Assembly (NCBI GenBank): GCA_937888905.1
Contig: CALATA010000014.1
Coordinates: 310,001-374,000 of the forward strand
Direction: 5' to 3'
Origin: Terrimonas sp937888905
GTDB taxonomy: Bacteria; Bacteroidota; Bacteroidia; Chitinophagales; Chitinophagaceae
Length of the DNA: 64,000 bases
This document shows, in pieces, positions 43,911 to 53,472 of the stretch. The stretch's first letter is position 1; each line of letters starts with the position of its first letter. The translations under genes were made by a program, and so were the position numbers. Below the pieces are notes generated by a model. That model was not told the DNA's origin. It worked only from the letters and a program-made list of their open reading frames with translations, and searched no databases.

Positions 43911-44252
43911 ACCATCTATCCGAACTCTGTTAGGTATTTGCAGAGAAACCTAACAGGTATGACGAGTCAAGGTGATATCGGCCAGTAAATGTCACATATT
44001 TTTAAATATTTGTGACATTGTATATTCTGGATATCGGCGATCATACCCTGTTAATGAGATACTTAGGAAGTTGTTTATCATCGTCCACAAATATGCCTGC
44101 TAATACAGTTATGGACAAGAATGGGGTTTTATAATCGTCCGTAACTATACGGGACCGGTGCCACCAGCGGTGTTGGCAACTGTCAGCTGCGCGTCGAGTT
44201 CGTCTCTTCCGGCCTATCCTATCCGTCTAGTTTCGGTTAATAATGGGCATGT

Positions 44253-44324
44253 GAGCCGAATAGATCCACTATTCGGCTCATTATTTTCCGTATATTTGAG
44301 CCGATTAACAGTGATAATCGGCTC
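44253..44324 (+). promoter_or_regulatory. Tandem perfect inverted repeats and promoter box of the fic gene
   Basis: Two perfect dyads with 10-base arms and 7-base spacers: GAGCCGAATA-7-TATTCGGCTC (44253-44279) and GAGCCGATTA-7-TAATCGGCTC (44298-44324). The second ends exactly at the fic ATG. Between them TATATTTG (44291-44298) fits the Bacteroidota -7 box, overlapping the second dyad by one base. A dimeric repressor bound here would block transcription; autoregulation by the encoded winged-helix protein is likely. Confidence 0.7.
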
Positions 44325-45437
44325 ATGGCAAAGTATAACTGGCAACAAAAGGATTGGCCTCACTTCAAATTCTCCCTTACAGGTGTAGAGGGCGAGTTGC
44401 TTATCTTTTCCGAAAAAGTAGGGAGAGTATCCGGTATTTTGGAGGCCTTGCCGGAAGAGACGAAACAGGATGTTATTGTCGATATTATACTCGCTGAGGC
44501 GATTAAAACCTCAGAAATTGAGGGCGAATTTCCGAGCCGAAAAGACGTTCTTTCTTCTATCCGAAAGAACCTTGGACTACATCACAGCCCGGAACATATC
44601 AAGGACAAATCCGCGGCTGGCCTGGGCGAATTAATGATTGATGTCCGTATGAGCTTCAAAGAAAAGCTTACCGAGGAAAAGTTGTTTGCCTGGCATAGAA
44701 TGTTACTGCAAGAAAATAAGCGGATAGAAGTGGGTCAATGGCGAACACACGAAGAGCCAATGCAAGTGATCTCGGGAGCGATGGGTAAAGAAAAAGTTCA
44801 TTACGAAGCGCCCCCTTCATCCGAAGTGCCTGGAGAAATGAGAAGATTCATCAAGTGGTTTAACGAAACCGGCCCGGGTGGTAAAGAGGAAATAAAAAAT
44901 GCTCCGGTACGTTCTGGCATAGCACACCTCTATTTTGAAACAATCCATCCTTTCGAAGATGGAAACGGCAGGATTGGGCGAGCAATCGCCGAAAAAGCGT
45001 TATCACAGACTATTGGCCGTCCCGTTATGCTCAGTTTATCCAGAACAATAGAGGCTAAGAAGAGTGACTATTATGAATCGCTTGAGAAAGCGCAGCGCTC
45101 GAATGAAATAACACCCTGGATAGAATATTTCATCAAGACAACTCTTGACGCACAAATTGAAGCGGAAGCACACATTGATTTTACCCTGAAGACAACAAGA
45201 TTCTTTGACCGCTACAAAGATCATCTTAATGATCGTCAGCTTACGGTAGTCAGAAGAATGCTGGAAGAAGGACCAAAAGGATTTAAGGGCGGCATGAATG
45301 CCCGGAAATATATAGGAATTACCAAGACCTCCAAAGCGACTGCCACAAGGGATATGCAGCAATTGCTGGAGATTGGAGCCTTCATACTTTCTGGAAAAGC
45401 AGGAGGCCGTAGTACAAGCTATCAGGTAAATATTTAA
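44325..45437 (+). CDS. Fic-domain protein with N-terminal inhibitory motif and C-terminal helix-turn-helix
   Basis: 370 aa. The N-terminal TSEIEGE (62-68) matches the (S/T)xxxE(G/N) inhibitory motif. The Fic active site HPFEDGNGRIGR (208-219) has the catalytic His and the ATP-binding loop. The C-terminal third (QLTVVRRMLEEG; YIGITKTSKATATRDMQQL) is a winged helix. Such proteins transfer AMP from ATP onto protein targets and are held off by the N-terminal helix. Its start abuts a perfect dyad, implying autoregulation. It may be a stand-alone regulator or a toxin-like protein. Confidence 0.85.
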   Translation: MAKYNWQQKDWPHFKFSLTGVEGELLIFSEKVGRVSGILEALPEETKQDVIVDIILAEAIKTSEIEGEFPSRKDVLSSIRKNLGLHHSPEHIKDKSAAGLGELMIDVRMSFKEKLTEEKLFAWHRMLLQENKRIEVGQWRTHEEPMQVISGAMGKEKVHYEAPPSSEVPGEMRRFIKWFNETGPGGKEEIKNAPVRSGIAHLYFETIHPFEDGNGRIGRAIAEKALSQTIGRPVMLSLSRTIEAKKSDYYESLEKAQRSNEITPWIEYFIKTTLDAQIEAEAHIDFTLKTTRFFDRYKDHLNDRQLTVVRRMLEEGPKGFKGGMNARKYIGITKTSKATATRDMQQLLEIGAFILSGKAGGRSTSYQVNI

Positions 45438-45596
45438 AAATAGCAACTTTTACTTTGTCTGAAGAAACCTGCGTCGTCTGGAAAAGCTCATTTCACTCTG
45501 CCAGCACTAGTGAGAATAGCGAAAGATAACTTAATCCGTTTTACTGAGAGAGGCTTAATGCTCTGATGAAATTTGATAATACAACTATCCTTCGGA

Positions 45597-48140
45597 TTAG
45601 AGTTGCTTTTTTGTCTCATTTATTATAAAATCTCTTTCCTCTTTATCCGCAATTACAAACTCACGAAATTTGTTTGCTTTATAAACTGAGTAATATTTTT
45701 TTACCATTGCTATGAACTTATCCTTGCTTTCCACACCGTTAAGAAATACTTCAAAGGAAGCCTGAGAACCAAATATGTAATCTATGAATGGATCAAACGT
45801 GAATACATCCCCGGGAGGAATATAATATGATCTTAAGGTGCGTTTCAAATATCCGATTTTATCATTTTCGATACATTCTCTAAAAAAAACGTTTGCAGGT
45901 GGATAAATAATAATTTTTCTTTCGGCACCTAATCCCGACCAGTTTTTTAGGTATAGCCCAAAATCTACATTTTTAATAAGGCTATTTTTTTGTTTAAATT
46001 TCTTAAAAGCACTCAGGGTGATATTTTGCCACGTTTGCTGATCCAGGTAATAAGTTTTTTCATATTCAAATGCCTCTCTTGTAAATATCGAACCTATTTC
46101 CATTACAATTTGCTCTGAAATTCTTTCATCTTGAAAAAGTTCTTTAATATATGTTGACGCGGCAACACTATCTCCACCAAAATATCGATTAATTATGGTG
46201 TCGCTTTCTTTGAGAATGCCAAGCGCATGTGTTGTGAAATTGTTATCGAAGGAAGCTATCCGTAAGAAAAGGAGTATATATTTTTTAAATTGATCCAAAG
46301 AGTCAAATTCATAAAAATTCCCCATGATACTACTGATACTTTGTCTTTTTCCTTCATCGTATGCCTTTTTAATCCATTCAAAAAAATCATTGTCTGGTTT
46401 ATCGCTCATCACGCGAAATTCTTTCAAGGAAATGCTGTCAAATAGTTGGTAATTTATGTATATAGAAAAATTGAGTGGATAAATAATCGAACGATTTGTT
46501 TTATACTTGTCGCTATAAGAAAGTAAACTGTCAAGCAATTGCTTTATATCGTCTTTGGAATTCCTATCCAGATTTAACGGGTTGGACCCATCGTCGTACA
46601 GCTTATTGAATTCTTCTTCATTTAGGCAATATTGATCCGGCGTTGTTTCTTTCTTAAAATCTAGTAGTTTTTTCTGAGCAAGCAAATTATAAATGGGGAT
46701 GGATTTAAGTTTGATCATTTCTAACACAAACATATCGTATAAGTCAACCTCGCCTTTTAATACTCGATAGCGAATTTTAAATGAGTTGACAAATCTTACA
46801 ATATCTCGAAGTGTCATAAAAATTCGTTCAAACATGCCTGAGTAGATCGTACTTGCAAAGGAAAAGAAATTTGTATGGTCATTGTTTGAGATGAATCTAA
46901 GAGCATTAATAAATTCTTCCTTTTCTTCTGCTGGCATTCTATTTACATCAAGTAGCTCTAATAATTTGGTATACAACAGCACTTTAGAAATTGGAGGAAG
47001 GACAATTTCTAACTGAAATATTTTCTCGAGATATTCTGCCTCAGAGGCAAGTTCTTTAGTATTCTTAAGTGCGGAAACAGCATAGTTTGTATCAAGAGCC
47101 GCGATGAAAATAACATTTTTAAAATTTGCCGTGTTTCTAACTATTTTCAGAACTTGAATTAATTCTTGCCCGGTCAGACGATCGCTGTCATCGACAAACA
47201 CGATAAATTTCTTCCCGGTTAACACAATTGAGTTTTCGATTTCTTCATATTTTTCTGAAACGGAAAGGCCTTTTTCAGGTTGGCTTATTAACTTTTCAAA
47301 TAGTTTATTTAAAACTCCATCATTTAAACCTGACAAATATTTGCCGTATGATCGTATTTCCTCCGAACCATTTTTATCATAATTCTTAATCGTATTTGCA
47401 AGAGTGGAAAAAAAATCATTGATCATTAGGTTTGAATCTGTAGCTTTCCAAGGATTAAAACGGATTATCTCATTACTTTTTTCGCCGCTCAACTCCTCCT
47501 CTAAAAATTTTAGAAATATTGTTTTCCCTGAACCCCAATTGCCAATAATTGAAATTGCAAACGCCTTATCATTTACAGTATTCGAAATATGATAGGCCAC
47601 GTCTTTGGCAAAATTTTTCCGAGCTAAAAAATCAGTCCCTGTTATTTCGTATAATCTATCTTCAACAAAGCCATCTGTATTGTTCTGCGCCTCAATACTA
47701 CTGTAGTTTTTAAATCGTAAAGAAAAAAGAAAGACAAAAAATGTGATGATGTCAGAGTAGAATAGTTCATTGCAAAATGAAAAGCTATAAAAATCGAAAT
47801 ATTTCTGATCGCGAATAACTACGTAGTAGACTATGAGAAAAAACAAAGCATTGATAGCTGATTTTGGTGATGGAATTCTTTTCTTAATTAAATTGTTAAT
47901 GACATATACCATTGTTAAAAGAAAAATAATACTCAGAAACACTTCTGATTCTTTTCCTTGGGAAAATCCAGAAATGAACGGAGTCACAAGCGAATCGCGC
48001 ACAAATTCAAGAATTGGCTGGCGAAAAAGTAAAAGAGATGTAAATATTGAGAAGACAGTCATTAAATACTGATAGCATTTAATGACTTCTTCAGAATACT
48101 TTCTCCGTTGATAGTGTGTGATTTTGGTGGCCATATGCAT
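45597..48140 (-). CDS. KAP-family P-loop NTPase with membrane helices
   Basis: 847 aa. About four hydrophobic helices occupy residues 25-145 (FSIFTSLLLF, SIIFLLTMVYVI, ALFFLIVYYVVI, IITFFVFLF). A KAP NTPase domain follows with Walker A GNWGSGKT (200-207) and Walker B KFIVFVDDSDRL (311-322), and sensor region VIFIAALDTNYAVSAL. The long C-terminal half is unassigned. KAP NTPases are membrane-associated and several act in antiphage systems. It lies alone on the minus strand in an AT-rich accessory island, next to a Fic gene and a restriction-modification operon. Confidence 0.8.
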   Translation of the reverse strand: MHMATKITHYQRRKYSEEVIKCYQYLMTVFSIFTSLLLFRQPILEFVRDSLVTPFISGFSQGKESEVFLSIIFLLTMVYVINNLIKKRIPSPKSAINALFFLIVYYVVIRDQKYFDFYSFSFCNELFYSDIITFFVFLFSLRFKNYSSIEAQNNTDGFVEDRLYEITGTDFLARKNFAKDVAYHISNTVNDKAFAISIIGNWGSGKTIFLKFLEEELSGEKSNEIIRFNPWKATDSNLMINDFFSTLANTIKNYDKNGSEEIRSYGKYLSGLNDGVLNKLFEKLISQPEKGLSVSEKYEEIENSIVLTGKKFIVFVDDSDRLTGQELIQVLKIVRNTANFKNVIFIAALDTNYAVSALKNTKELASEAEYLEKIFQLEIVLPPISKVLLYTKLLELLDVNRMPAEEKEEFINALRFISNNDHTNFFSFASTIYSGMFERIFMTLRDIVRFVNSFKIRYRVLKGEVDLYDMFVLEMIKLKSIPIYNLLAQKKLLDFKKETTPDQYCLNEEEFNKLYDDGSNPLNLDRNSKDDIKQLLDSLLSYSDKYKTNRSIIYPLNFSIYINYQLFDSISLKEFRVMSDKPDNDFFEWIKKAYDEGKRQSISSIMGNFYEFDSLDQFKKYILLFLRIASFDNNFTTHALGILKESDTIINRYFGGDSVAASTYIKELFQDERISEQIVMEIGSIFTREAFEYEKTYYLDQQTWQNITLSAFKKFKQKNSLIKNVDFGLYLKNWSGLGAERKIIIYPPANVFFRECIENDKIGYLKRTLRSYYIPPGDVFTFDPFIDYIFGSQASFEVFLNGVESKDKFIAMVKKYYSVYKANKFREFVIADKEERDFIINETKKQL

Positions 48141-48740
48141 ATAAAAGCTAGGTGATTTTGTATTATTATTACAATTTCTGTAATTAAAATTTAATGTTCC
48201 GGCTTTTACTCTGAAGCTAACCGAAAAATTTAAAAGTTTAATATGACATGAAGCTGAGTACGCGAATGATTAAAATTGAACTTATTAAGTGGTATTTTAA
48301 GTTTGCCTACCCTAGGAATATGGAATACAGAGAGTTTTAGAGGGGTGAGGATTACGGAATATTTCAAATCTGTCAGATTACTAAGACTTATGAAAGATAT
48401 TGAGAAAGTTGCCGGCAAGTTGAGGGCTTCTGGTTGATGTTGACCTTCGCGTACAAGGCAAGAAACTTCATACTGCAACCTTAGTTGCAAGTGATACATT
48501 TATTCTTATCATGGAAACTATTGTTACAAGCAGCTGCGGTTACGTGGAATTAAAGGACCGGCATTATACCATTCCTATTCAAAAAACAGTTAGAAGTTGG
48601 GTTGATGCATGCATTAAATCGCCAAACTTCCAATAGCCAGGTCCTTAAAAACAATTTTCTCAAAATGATCAGTATGCTAAAAAATTTGGTATTTTTGTTT
48701 AGTTATTGAACACTGACCCTTATTGGATAATTCTATAACA
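48141..48740. other. Gap between KAP and methyltransferase genes, with a small ORF
   Basis: About 600 bases. It contains a 41-codon ORF on the plus strand at 48511-48636 (METIVTSSCGYVELKDRHYT and so on), whose frame is open upstream without a start; it may be a remnant of a larger gene. TATTTTTG (48691-48698) fits the -7 promoter box and would serve the methyltransferase gene. Nothing else was recognised. Confidence 0.4.
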
Positions 48741-50600
48741 ATGTTCACGAAGAATCGACCATCAAAGCACACCAACAAAGCCAAGCCCTTCATAACGGCC
48801 ACGCTTCCCTTTAAGGAGTTACCGAGCTATGCGCAGATTTTTTCGAATCCAGAACCACGAGCAGCGTTTCGGACGGGTAAAATAATGGCTAAAGCCTGGA
48901 TGATTAAACAGCCATCCGAACATCGGCTTAGCCTGGCCAAACATTTCATGGTCCGCGCGATTGAAAAGTATTGGAAAGAAACGCACCATTCACTTTCTGG
49001 CAACTTGCCATTACCGAAACTTTTTGAAACATTTCCCCATCGCAAGTTGGATAATGCGGCAATTGCAGTAGCGGAAGCGATTGGTCAGGCGGCTGCCGAA
49101 TTGTCGTTAGTGGAAGCAGGATATCAATTGGGAACGGTCTATACCGCCTTATTACCGGAAGATATTCGCACTGCTGGAGGGGTATTTTATACTCCACCGG
49201 GATTGGTGGATCGCTTGTTGGACATGGCAGAAGAAGCGGGGATAGACTGGCAGTATCATACGATCCTGGATCCTGCATGTGGTGGAGGCGCGTTCCTAGC
49301 TCCGATTTGTTTACGGATGCTTGGAAAACTAAAAGATGAAAAGCCTGAGCAAATTCTTAAACATATCCAAACGCATGTGCAGGGTTGGGAGATTGATGCC
49401 TTTTCAGCCTGGATGACCCAAGTGTTTGTTGAAGTCGCTTTGAAAGAGGTGATAGCAAAGAGCCGCTCCAAAATCATCGCCCCACTTGTCAAAGTGCAGA
49501 ATAGTCTTTTGGTGGAGATTGAATCGACAGGGACATTCGATCTGGTTATCGGTAACCCTCCTTATGGGAAAATCAAGCAAACGCCTGCATTGAAAGAACG
49601 ATTTTCTCAGAGCTTGCATGGTCATCCAAACCTATATGGTGTGTTTACGCAACTAGCGATCGAGCTTTGTCGGCCTTCGGGCGTTATTGCCTTTGTGACA
49701 CCTACCAGTTGGTTATCGGGCGAATATTTTAAAAAGCTGCGGCAGTTTGTACGGACCGCCTGCACGCCTGTTGAAGCTGATTTTATCGTCTCTCGGAAAG
49801 GTGTATTTGACGATGCTTTGCAAGAGATCATGCTGTATACCCTTAAAAAAACAACCAGCGATGTACCAGGGTTGGTAGTGCAAGAAATTGATGTTCATTC
49901 CACTACAGAATTTTGTGTAAGACGAATGGGAAAATATCCGCTTGCAGAAGATCATATGGCTCCCTGGATTCTCCCAAGGCACTATGAAGAGCGTGGAGTT
50001 GTGGCAGCTCTGTCACATTTTTCTACCACTTTAAAGGATCTTGGCTACCAGGTTAGCACTGGGCCTTTAGTTTGGAACCGGCATAAGCCGCAGTTTACAG
50101 ATCACGCCAGTATGGATTCGCTACCAGTCGTATGGGCAGAGTCCATCACGGCAGAAGGGAGGTTTGTATTGAAAGCTGAAAAGAATAATCATCAGCCGTA
50201 TTTCAAGTCCGGTGCAAAAGATGCTTGGCTGATCACCCGTCATCCCTGCATTTTATTACAACGCACCACGGCGAAGGAACAAGAGAAGCGACTGATGGCT
50301 GCGCCGCTGCCTAAAAAATTGTACAAGCATGGAGTTGTTATCGAAAATCATTTGAATATGATTATACCGATCAATGACACTCCAACAATTTCTCTCGAAG
50401 TATTAGCTGCGCTGCTCAATAGCCGGGGCGCCAATCAGGCTTTCAAATGTATCAGTGGAAGTGTAGCGGTGTCTGCGTATGAATTAGAATCAATGCCACT
50501 GCCGGCAGTTGATGAAATTTCCTATATTCAAACTTTAATTGATCGGAGAGCCAGCCCTGAGGAAATTGATAACGCTTGCAACCAACTTTACCGACTGTAG
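48741..50600 (+). CDS. N6-adenine DNA methyltransferase of a type II restriction-modification system
   Basis: 619 aa from the ATG at 48741; a TTG 18 bases earlier is a less likely start. Motif I is DPACGGGAF (about 177-185) and motif IV is NPPY (272-275) in DLVIGNPPYGKI, the N6-adenine type. TPPGLVDRLLDM precedes motif I, and AFVTPTSWLSGEYFKKLR lies after motif IV, as in Eco57I/TaqI-like enzymes. It would protect host DNA. The stop is immediately followed by the endonuclease start without a gap, so the pair is one operon. Confidence 0.85.
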   Translation: MFTKNRPSKHTNKAKPFITATLPFKELPSYAQIFSNPEPRAAFRTGKIMAKAWMIKQPSEHRLSLAKHFMVRAIEKYWKETHHSLSGNLPLPKLFETFPHRKLDNAAIAVAEAIGQAAAELSLVEAGYQLGTVYTALLPEDIRTAGGVFYTPPGLVDRLLDMAEEAGIDWQYHTILDPACGGGAFLAPICLRMLGKLKDEKPEQILKHIQTHVQGWEIDAFSAWMTQVFVEVALKEVIAKSRSKIIAPLVKVQNSLLVEIESTGTFDLVIGNPPYGKIKQTPALKERFSQSLHGHPNLYGVFTQLAIELCRPSGVIAFVTPTSWLSGEYFKKLRQFVRTACTPVEADFIVSRKGVFDDALQEIMLYTLKKTTSDVPGLVVQEIDVHSTTEFCVRRMGKYPLAEDHMAPWILPRHYEERGVVAALSHFSTTLKDLGYQVSTGPLVWNRHKPQFTDHASMDSLPVVWAESITAEGRFVLKAEKNNHQPYFKSGAKDAWLITRHPCILLQRTTAKEQEKRLMAAPLPKKLYKHGVVIENHLNMIIPINDTPTISLEVLAALLNSRGANQAFKCISGSVAVSAYELESMPLPAVDEISYIQTLIDRRASPEEIDNACNQLYRL

Positions 50601-51674
50601 ATGAAACTACCACCTTACGCCACGCGAGAGCTTATTGCCGAACGCTTACCACTGATTTTTCCGGAAGGCACTTCCCAACGCAATTATGTGGTTCGAGAAA
50701 TGGCCGCGAGCACGGTCTTCGCCATGCTGTATATCGGTGCAGTTGAAGGTAATGACGAATATGCAGGACCGATACACGTTTATCGTATGACAAAAGAGCA
50801 AGCCGCTCTGGTGTCGGATGATGACCGCTTAGCCTGCCTCGCCTATTCCAAAACAAAAGGTTTCCAGCCTAAGGGTGAACGTTGGTACGCCGACAATTCA
50901 CGTGAATCTATTCGCGATGAAACACTGCGGGAGGGATTGGTCAACCTTGGCGCTGTGCTCGAGTTAAAAGGTATTGCTACAACCTCTGGTCGGCCACGTT
51001 ATTATTTGCAAGCTGAATTTGCTCAACTATTTAATCCGGCATTAACGGAACAGGCGCTCGATGAAGCGATTGCTACATGGCGTAGCAAATATCTTTCCCC
51101 CAGCGCAATTGCGCGATTGCGACTTGCACGCCATACCGCTGACCAATCTGCAGACGTATTTATCCAACTTTTTTCCGGAGAAACGAGAAAGATCAGTTCA
51201 GGGCCAAGTTCCGTTATTTCAAAACATGTGATAGAGGAATTTGCCTCACGGTTTCTGCTTAATCCTGCTTTATTGTGGCTTAGCGTCAGTGATAATAAAG
51301 TACACGACGATCAGCTTGCTAAAACTATAGGATTGGAGATTCAAGTCGACAAGGACCTTCCTGATATTATCTTGGTTGATCTCGGCCCTAAAGATCCGAT
51401 GATTGTTTTTGTGGAAGTTGTTGCTACAGATGGACCGGTATCTGCGCGCAGGCAGGAAGCACTTTATCAATTGACGGATGCGGCGCGGTTTCCGCGAACA
51501 CAGATCGTCTTTGTAACGGCTTATTCGGATCGTCAGTCTTCTGGATATTCAAAGACTCATAAAGAACTCGCGTGGAATAGCTTTGTATGGTTTGCATCCG
51601 AGCCCGATCGATTGGTTTTTTGGAGCAATGGAGGTCAGAAACTGGCTTCTTACTTGGAAGCCCCAAGAGCTTAA
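50601..51674 (+). CDS. BsuBI/PstI-family restriction endonuclease
   Basis: 357 aa. Winged-helix-like N-terminal half, then a C-terminal nuclease domain with LPDIILVDLG, MIVFVEVVATDGPVSARRQE and FVTAYSDRQSS, the conserved core of the BsuBI/PstI endonuclease family, in which the acidic residues bind Mg2+. BsuBI and PstI cut CTGCAG; this relative may or may not share that specificity. It forms a complete R-M unit with the methyltransferase that precedes it directly. Confidence 0.85.
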   Translation: MKLPPYATRELIAERLPLIFPEGTSQRNYVVREMAASTVFAMLYIGAVEGNDEYAGPIHVYRMTKEQAALVSDDDRLACLAYSKTKGFQPKGERWYADNSRESIRDETLREGLVNLGAVLELKGIATTSGRPRYYLQAEFAQLFNPALTEQALDEAIATWRSKYLSPSAIARLRLARHTADQSADVFIQLFSGETRKISSGPSSVISKHVIEEFASRFLLNPALLWLSVSDNKVHDDQLAKTIGLEIQVDKDLPDIILVDLGPKDPMIVFVEVVATDGPVSARRQEALYQLTDAARFPRTQIVFVTAYSDRQSSGYSKTHKELAWNSFVWFASEPDRLVFWSNGGQKLASYLEAPRA

Positions 51675-51868
51675 ACTCTTGAAGTCTTGATGATATTGCG
51701 ATCATTGTTAACTATGTCAGCAACAATCTTCAAAAGCACCAACAGTTCTGCTTTTTCTGTTAATTTGACCTGACTGACTTCAGCGAGTCGACATTTCCAC
51801 AGGATGTTGCAATTGCTCAGTCGATTGCCATCCTTTAACGAACGACGTACCTACATTGAAATGATTAA

Positions 51869-52750
51869 ATGGCAAAACCGTTAGAAAATATCACGAAAGC
51901 ATATGCCAAACGTGGGCCTTTAAGTCAGTTTCGCTTTGAGAAATCAATCTCTTTCAACTGCTTCCGCTGCGGACAATCCAAAACATCAAAACTCGTTACT
52001 ATATACAGTGACGATTGGAAAAAAAGATTATGTAACGGCTGTTACGGACGATTACTTTCCATTTATGATATCAAAGCGGGACAGACCGAAATTGATGAAA
52101 AAGCTGAACAACTTCTTGACGTTCTACTAAAGTTAGCTGATGAAAGTAATCTAAAACAACAGTCAACAAAAATTCACCTGCAATCGAACAGGACAAAATT
52201 TTTATCGACGACAGCCATGCGCTTTTTCGCCACTTCCGAGTATGTTGCGGAAACCTTAACCCAAGCGCCTAACCTAGATTGGTCGCCAGCCATCATCGGG
52301 CTTTGCAAAGCATTTGAGTTTGAGCTTGTAGAACGACTTATCAATCCATTGAAAGAGTTATGTAAGGATATCCGTTTTACGGAAGAAGATCTTAAAGACA
52401 AAGACTTTGGCAAGATAGCGTCCTATTGCTCAGGGAAACCATTGAAACCCCCTGAATTAGGGGTAGTCAACCACTTCATATCGACTGTCGTTAACAGCAA
52501 GAAACGACTTCAGACTAGCAATTTCCTGACGTTGGGCTTTAAACGGTTTCTAGGAAAATTACCTAGCCACCACTGGCTTATTGATAAAAATGGGCTAAGC
52601 AGGGGGATACGGACACTCACTACTAATTACAGAAATAAGGCGGCACATACCGATGAACTTGAAAGAACGGACTATCAAAATTGTAAGGAACTTGTTTTCG
52701 GTGACAATGGAATTATTTGGGAACTGATCCTAAGCTTAGAAAGTAAATAA
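51869..52750 (+). CDS. Zinc-ribbon plus HEPN-like protein beside the R-M operon
   Basis: 293 aa. A CxxC...CxxC zinc ribbon (Cys31, Cys34, Cys55, Cys58; FNCFRCGQ and RLCNGCYG) opens the protein. The C-terminal part ends with YRNKAAHTDELERTDY, where Arg255 and His260 form an Rx4H HEPN motif. Helical regions between (IIGLCKAFEFELVERLINPL) fit a HEPN-type bundle. It may be an RNase acting as a back-up defence or toxin next to restriction-modification. About 195 bases separate it from the endonuclease gene, so it may have its own promoter. Confidence 0.6.
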   Translation: MAKPLENITKAYAKRGPLSQFRFEKSISFNCFRCGQSKTSKLVTIYSDDWKKRLCNGCYGRLLSIYDIKAGQTEIDEKAEQLLDVLLKLADESNLKQQSTKIHLQSNRTKFLSTTAMRFFATSEYVAETLTQAPNLDWSPAIIGLCKAFEFELVERLINPLKELCKDIRFTEEDLKDKDFGKIASYCSGKPLKPPELGVVNHFISTVVNSKKRLQTSNFLTLGFKRFLGKLPSHHWLIDKNGLSRGIRTLTTNYRNKAAHTDELERTDYQNCKELVFGDNGIIWELILSLESK

Positions 52751-52910
52751 ACCGTTACGAAAAGTGAAACGTCACTGGAGTTAAGCATAAAAGTGTTTCC
52801 GGACTTTTAGAAGTGTAAAAAATGACGAGTTTGAGATTTCAATAGAGCGTCCACATTTCCTCCATAACAAATAATAGCAACATAAAAGACAGTTAATGCA
52901 GGTCAGGCAA

Positions 52911-53348
52911 TTATGTTTGCGGAAACGAAAGGCCGAGGCGCTCATCTTTCCATCCACACTGGGAAAGTTCTTTAATAAACGGACAGCCGCCCATGCAGGT
53001 TTTTTGAAAGCTGCAAGAAGTGCACCCGTTATTAAAAATATTGTTTCGGTACTTCTTAAAATAGATATTTTCCTGCCAAATATCCAGCATACTTTCCAGT
53101 TTCAAATTCCCATACCAGTCGGTATTGGTCATAAAAGAACACGGCATCATTCTTAGATCTTCATCAATAAATGCAGAAAACCGGCCCGCATCACACCCTT
53201 CATAAAATGCTGAGTTCACATCCAAGTGTTTTACCACATGCACGTAAAAATCAATAGTGGTTAATTGCCCCTCGGTTTGCTGTAAAAACAAGATTTGAAT
53301 ACACTTCGATCGAATTTCAGCCCCGGCTTCCAGTGCAAAAACAACCAT
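52911..53348 (-). pseudogene. Radical SAM / SPASM protein, C-terminal remnant
   Basis: 145 codons with the SPASM iron-sulfur pattern: FYEGCDAGRFSAFIDEDL, MMPCSFMTNTDWYG and CTSCSFQKTCMGGCPF. The CxxxCxxC core of the radical SAM domain, which should lie upstream, is absent; sequence before ATG 53348 is unrelated. Likely a decayed radical SAM peptide or protein maturase that lost its N-terminal half. No intact partner precursor is recognisable nearby. Confidence 0.65.
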
Positions 53349-53472
53349 TCATTTCATAATCCTGAAGTTACAAAAGTGCTCCAAAACCCACCTGACTTTT
53401 CCATACCTTCGCCCCAAAACCAGCTCTTTAAATCCCTGCAAAATCAACCATTTTATTCGGTTACCCGTCAGG

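Larger units (their letters stand above)
43424..44252. other. Non-coding region with a cluster of operator-like dyads
   Basis: About 830 bases without a convincing gene. It holds several inverted repeats with different arms but a similar layout: AATTAACGGCA-14-TGCCGTTAATT (43477-43512), CTGGCCA-17-TGGCCAG (43741-43771), AATGTCACA-14-TGTGACATT (43988-44019), CGGTGT-3-ACACCG near 43782, and the two 60-base repeats listed separately. They resemble promoter/operator regions of lost genes. Confidence 0.5.

Noticed and set aside
45036..45446. Minus-strand frame at the end of the fic gene
   Set aside because: Antisense of the Fic protein's C-terminal domain, with no signal, start context or family match.
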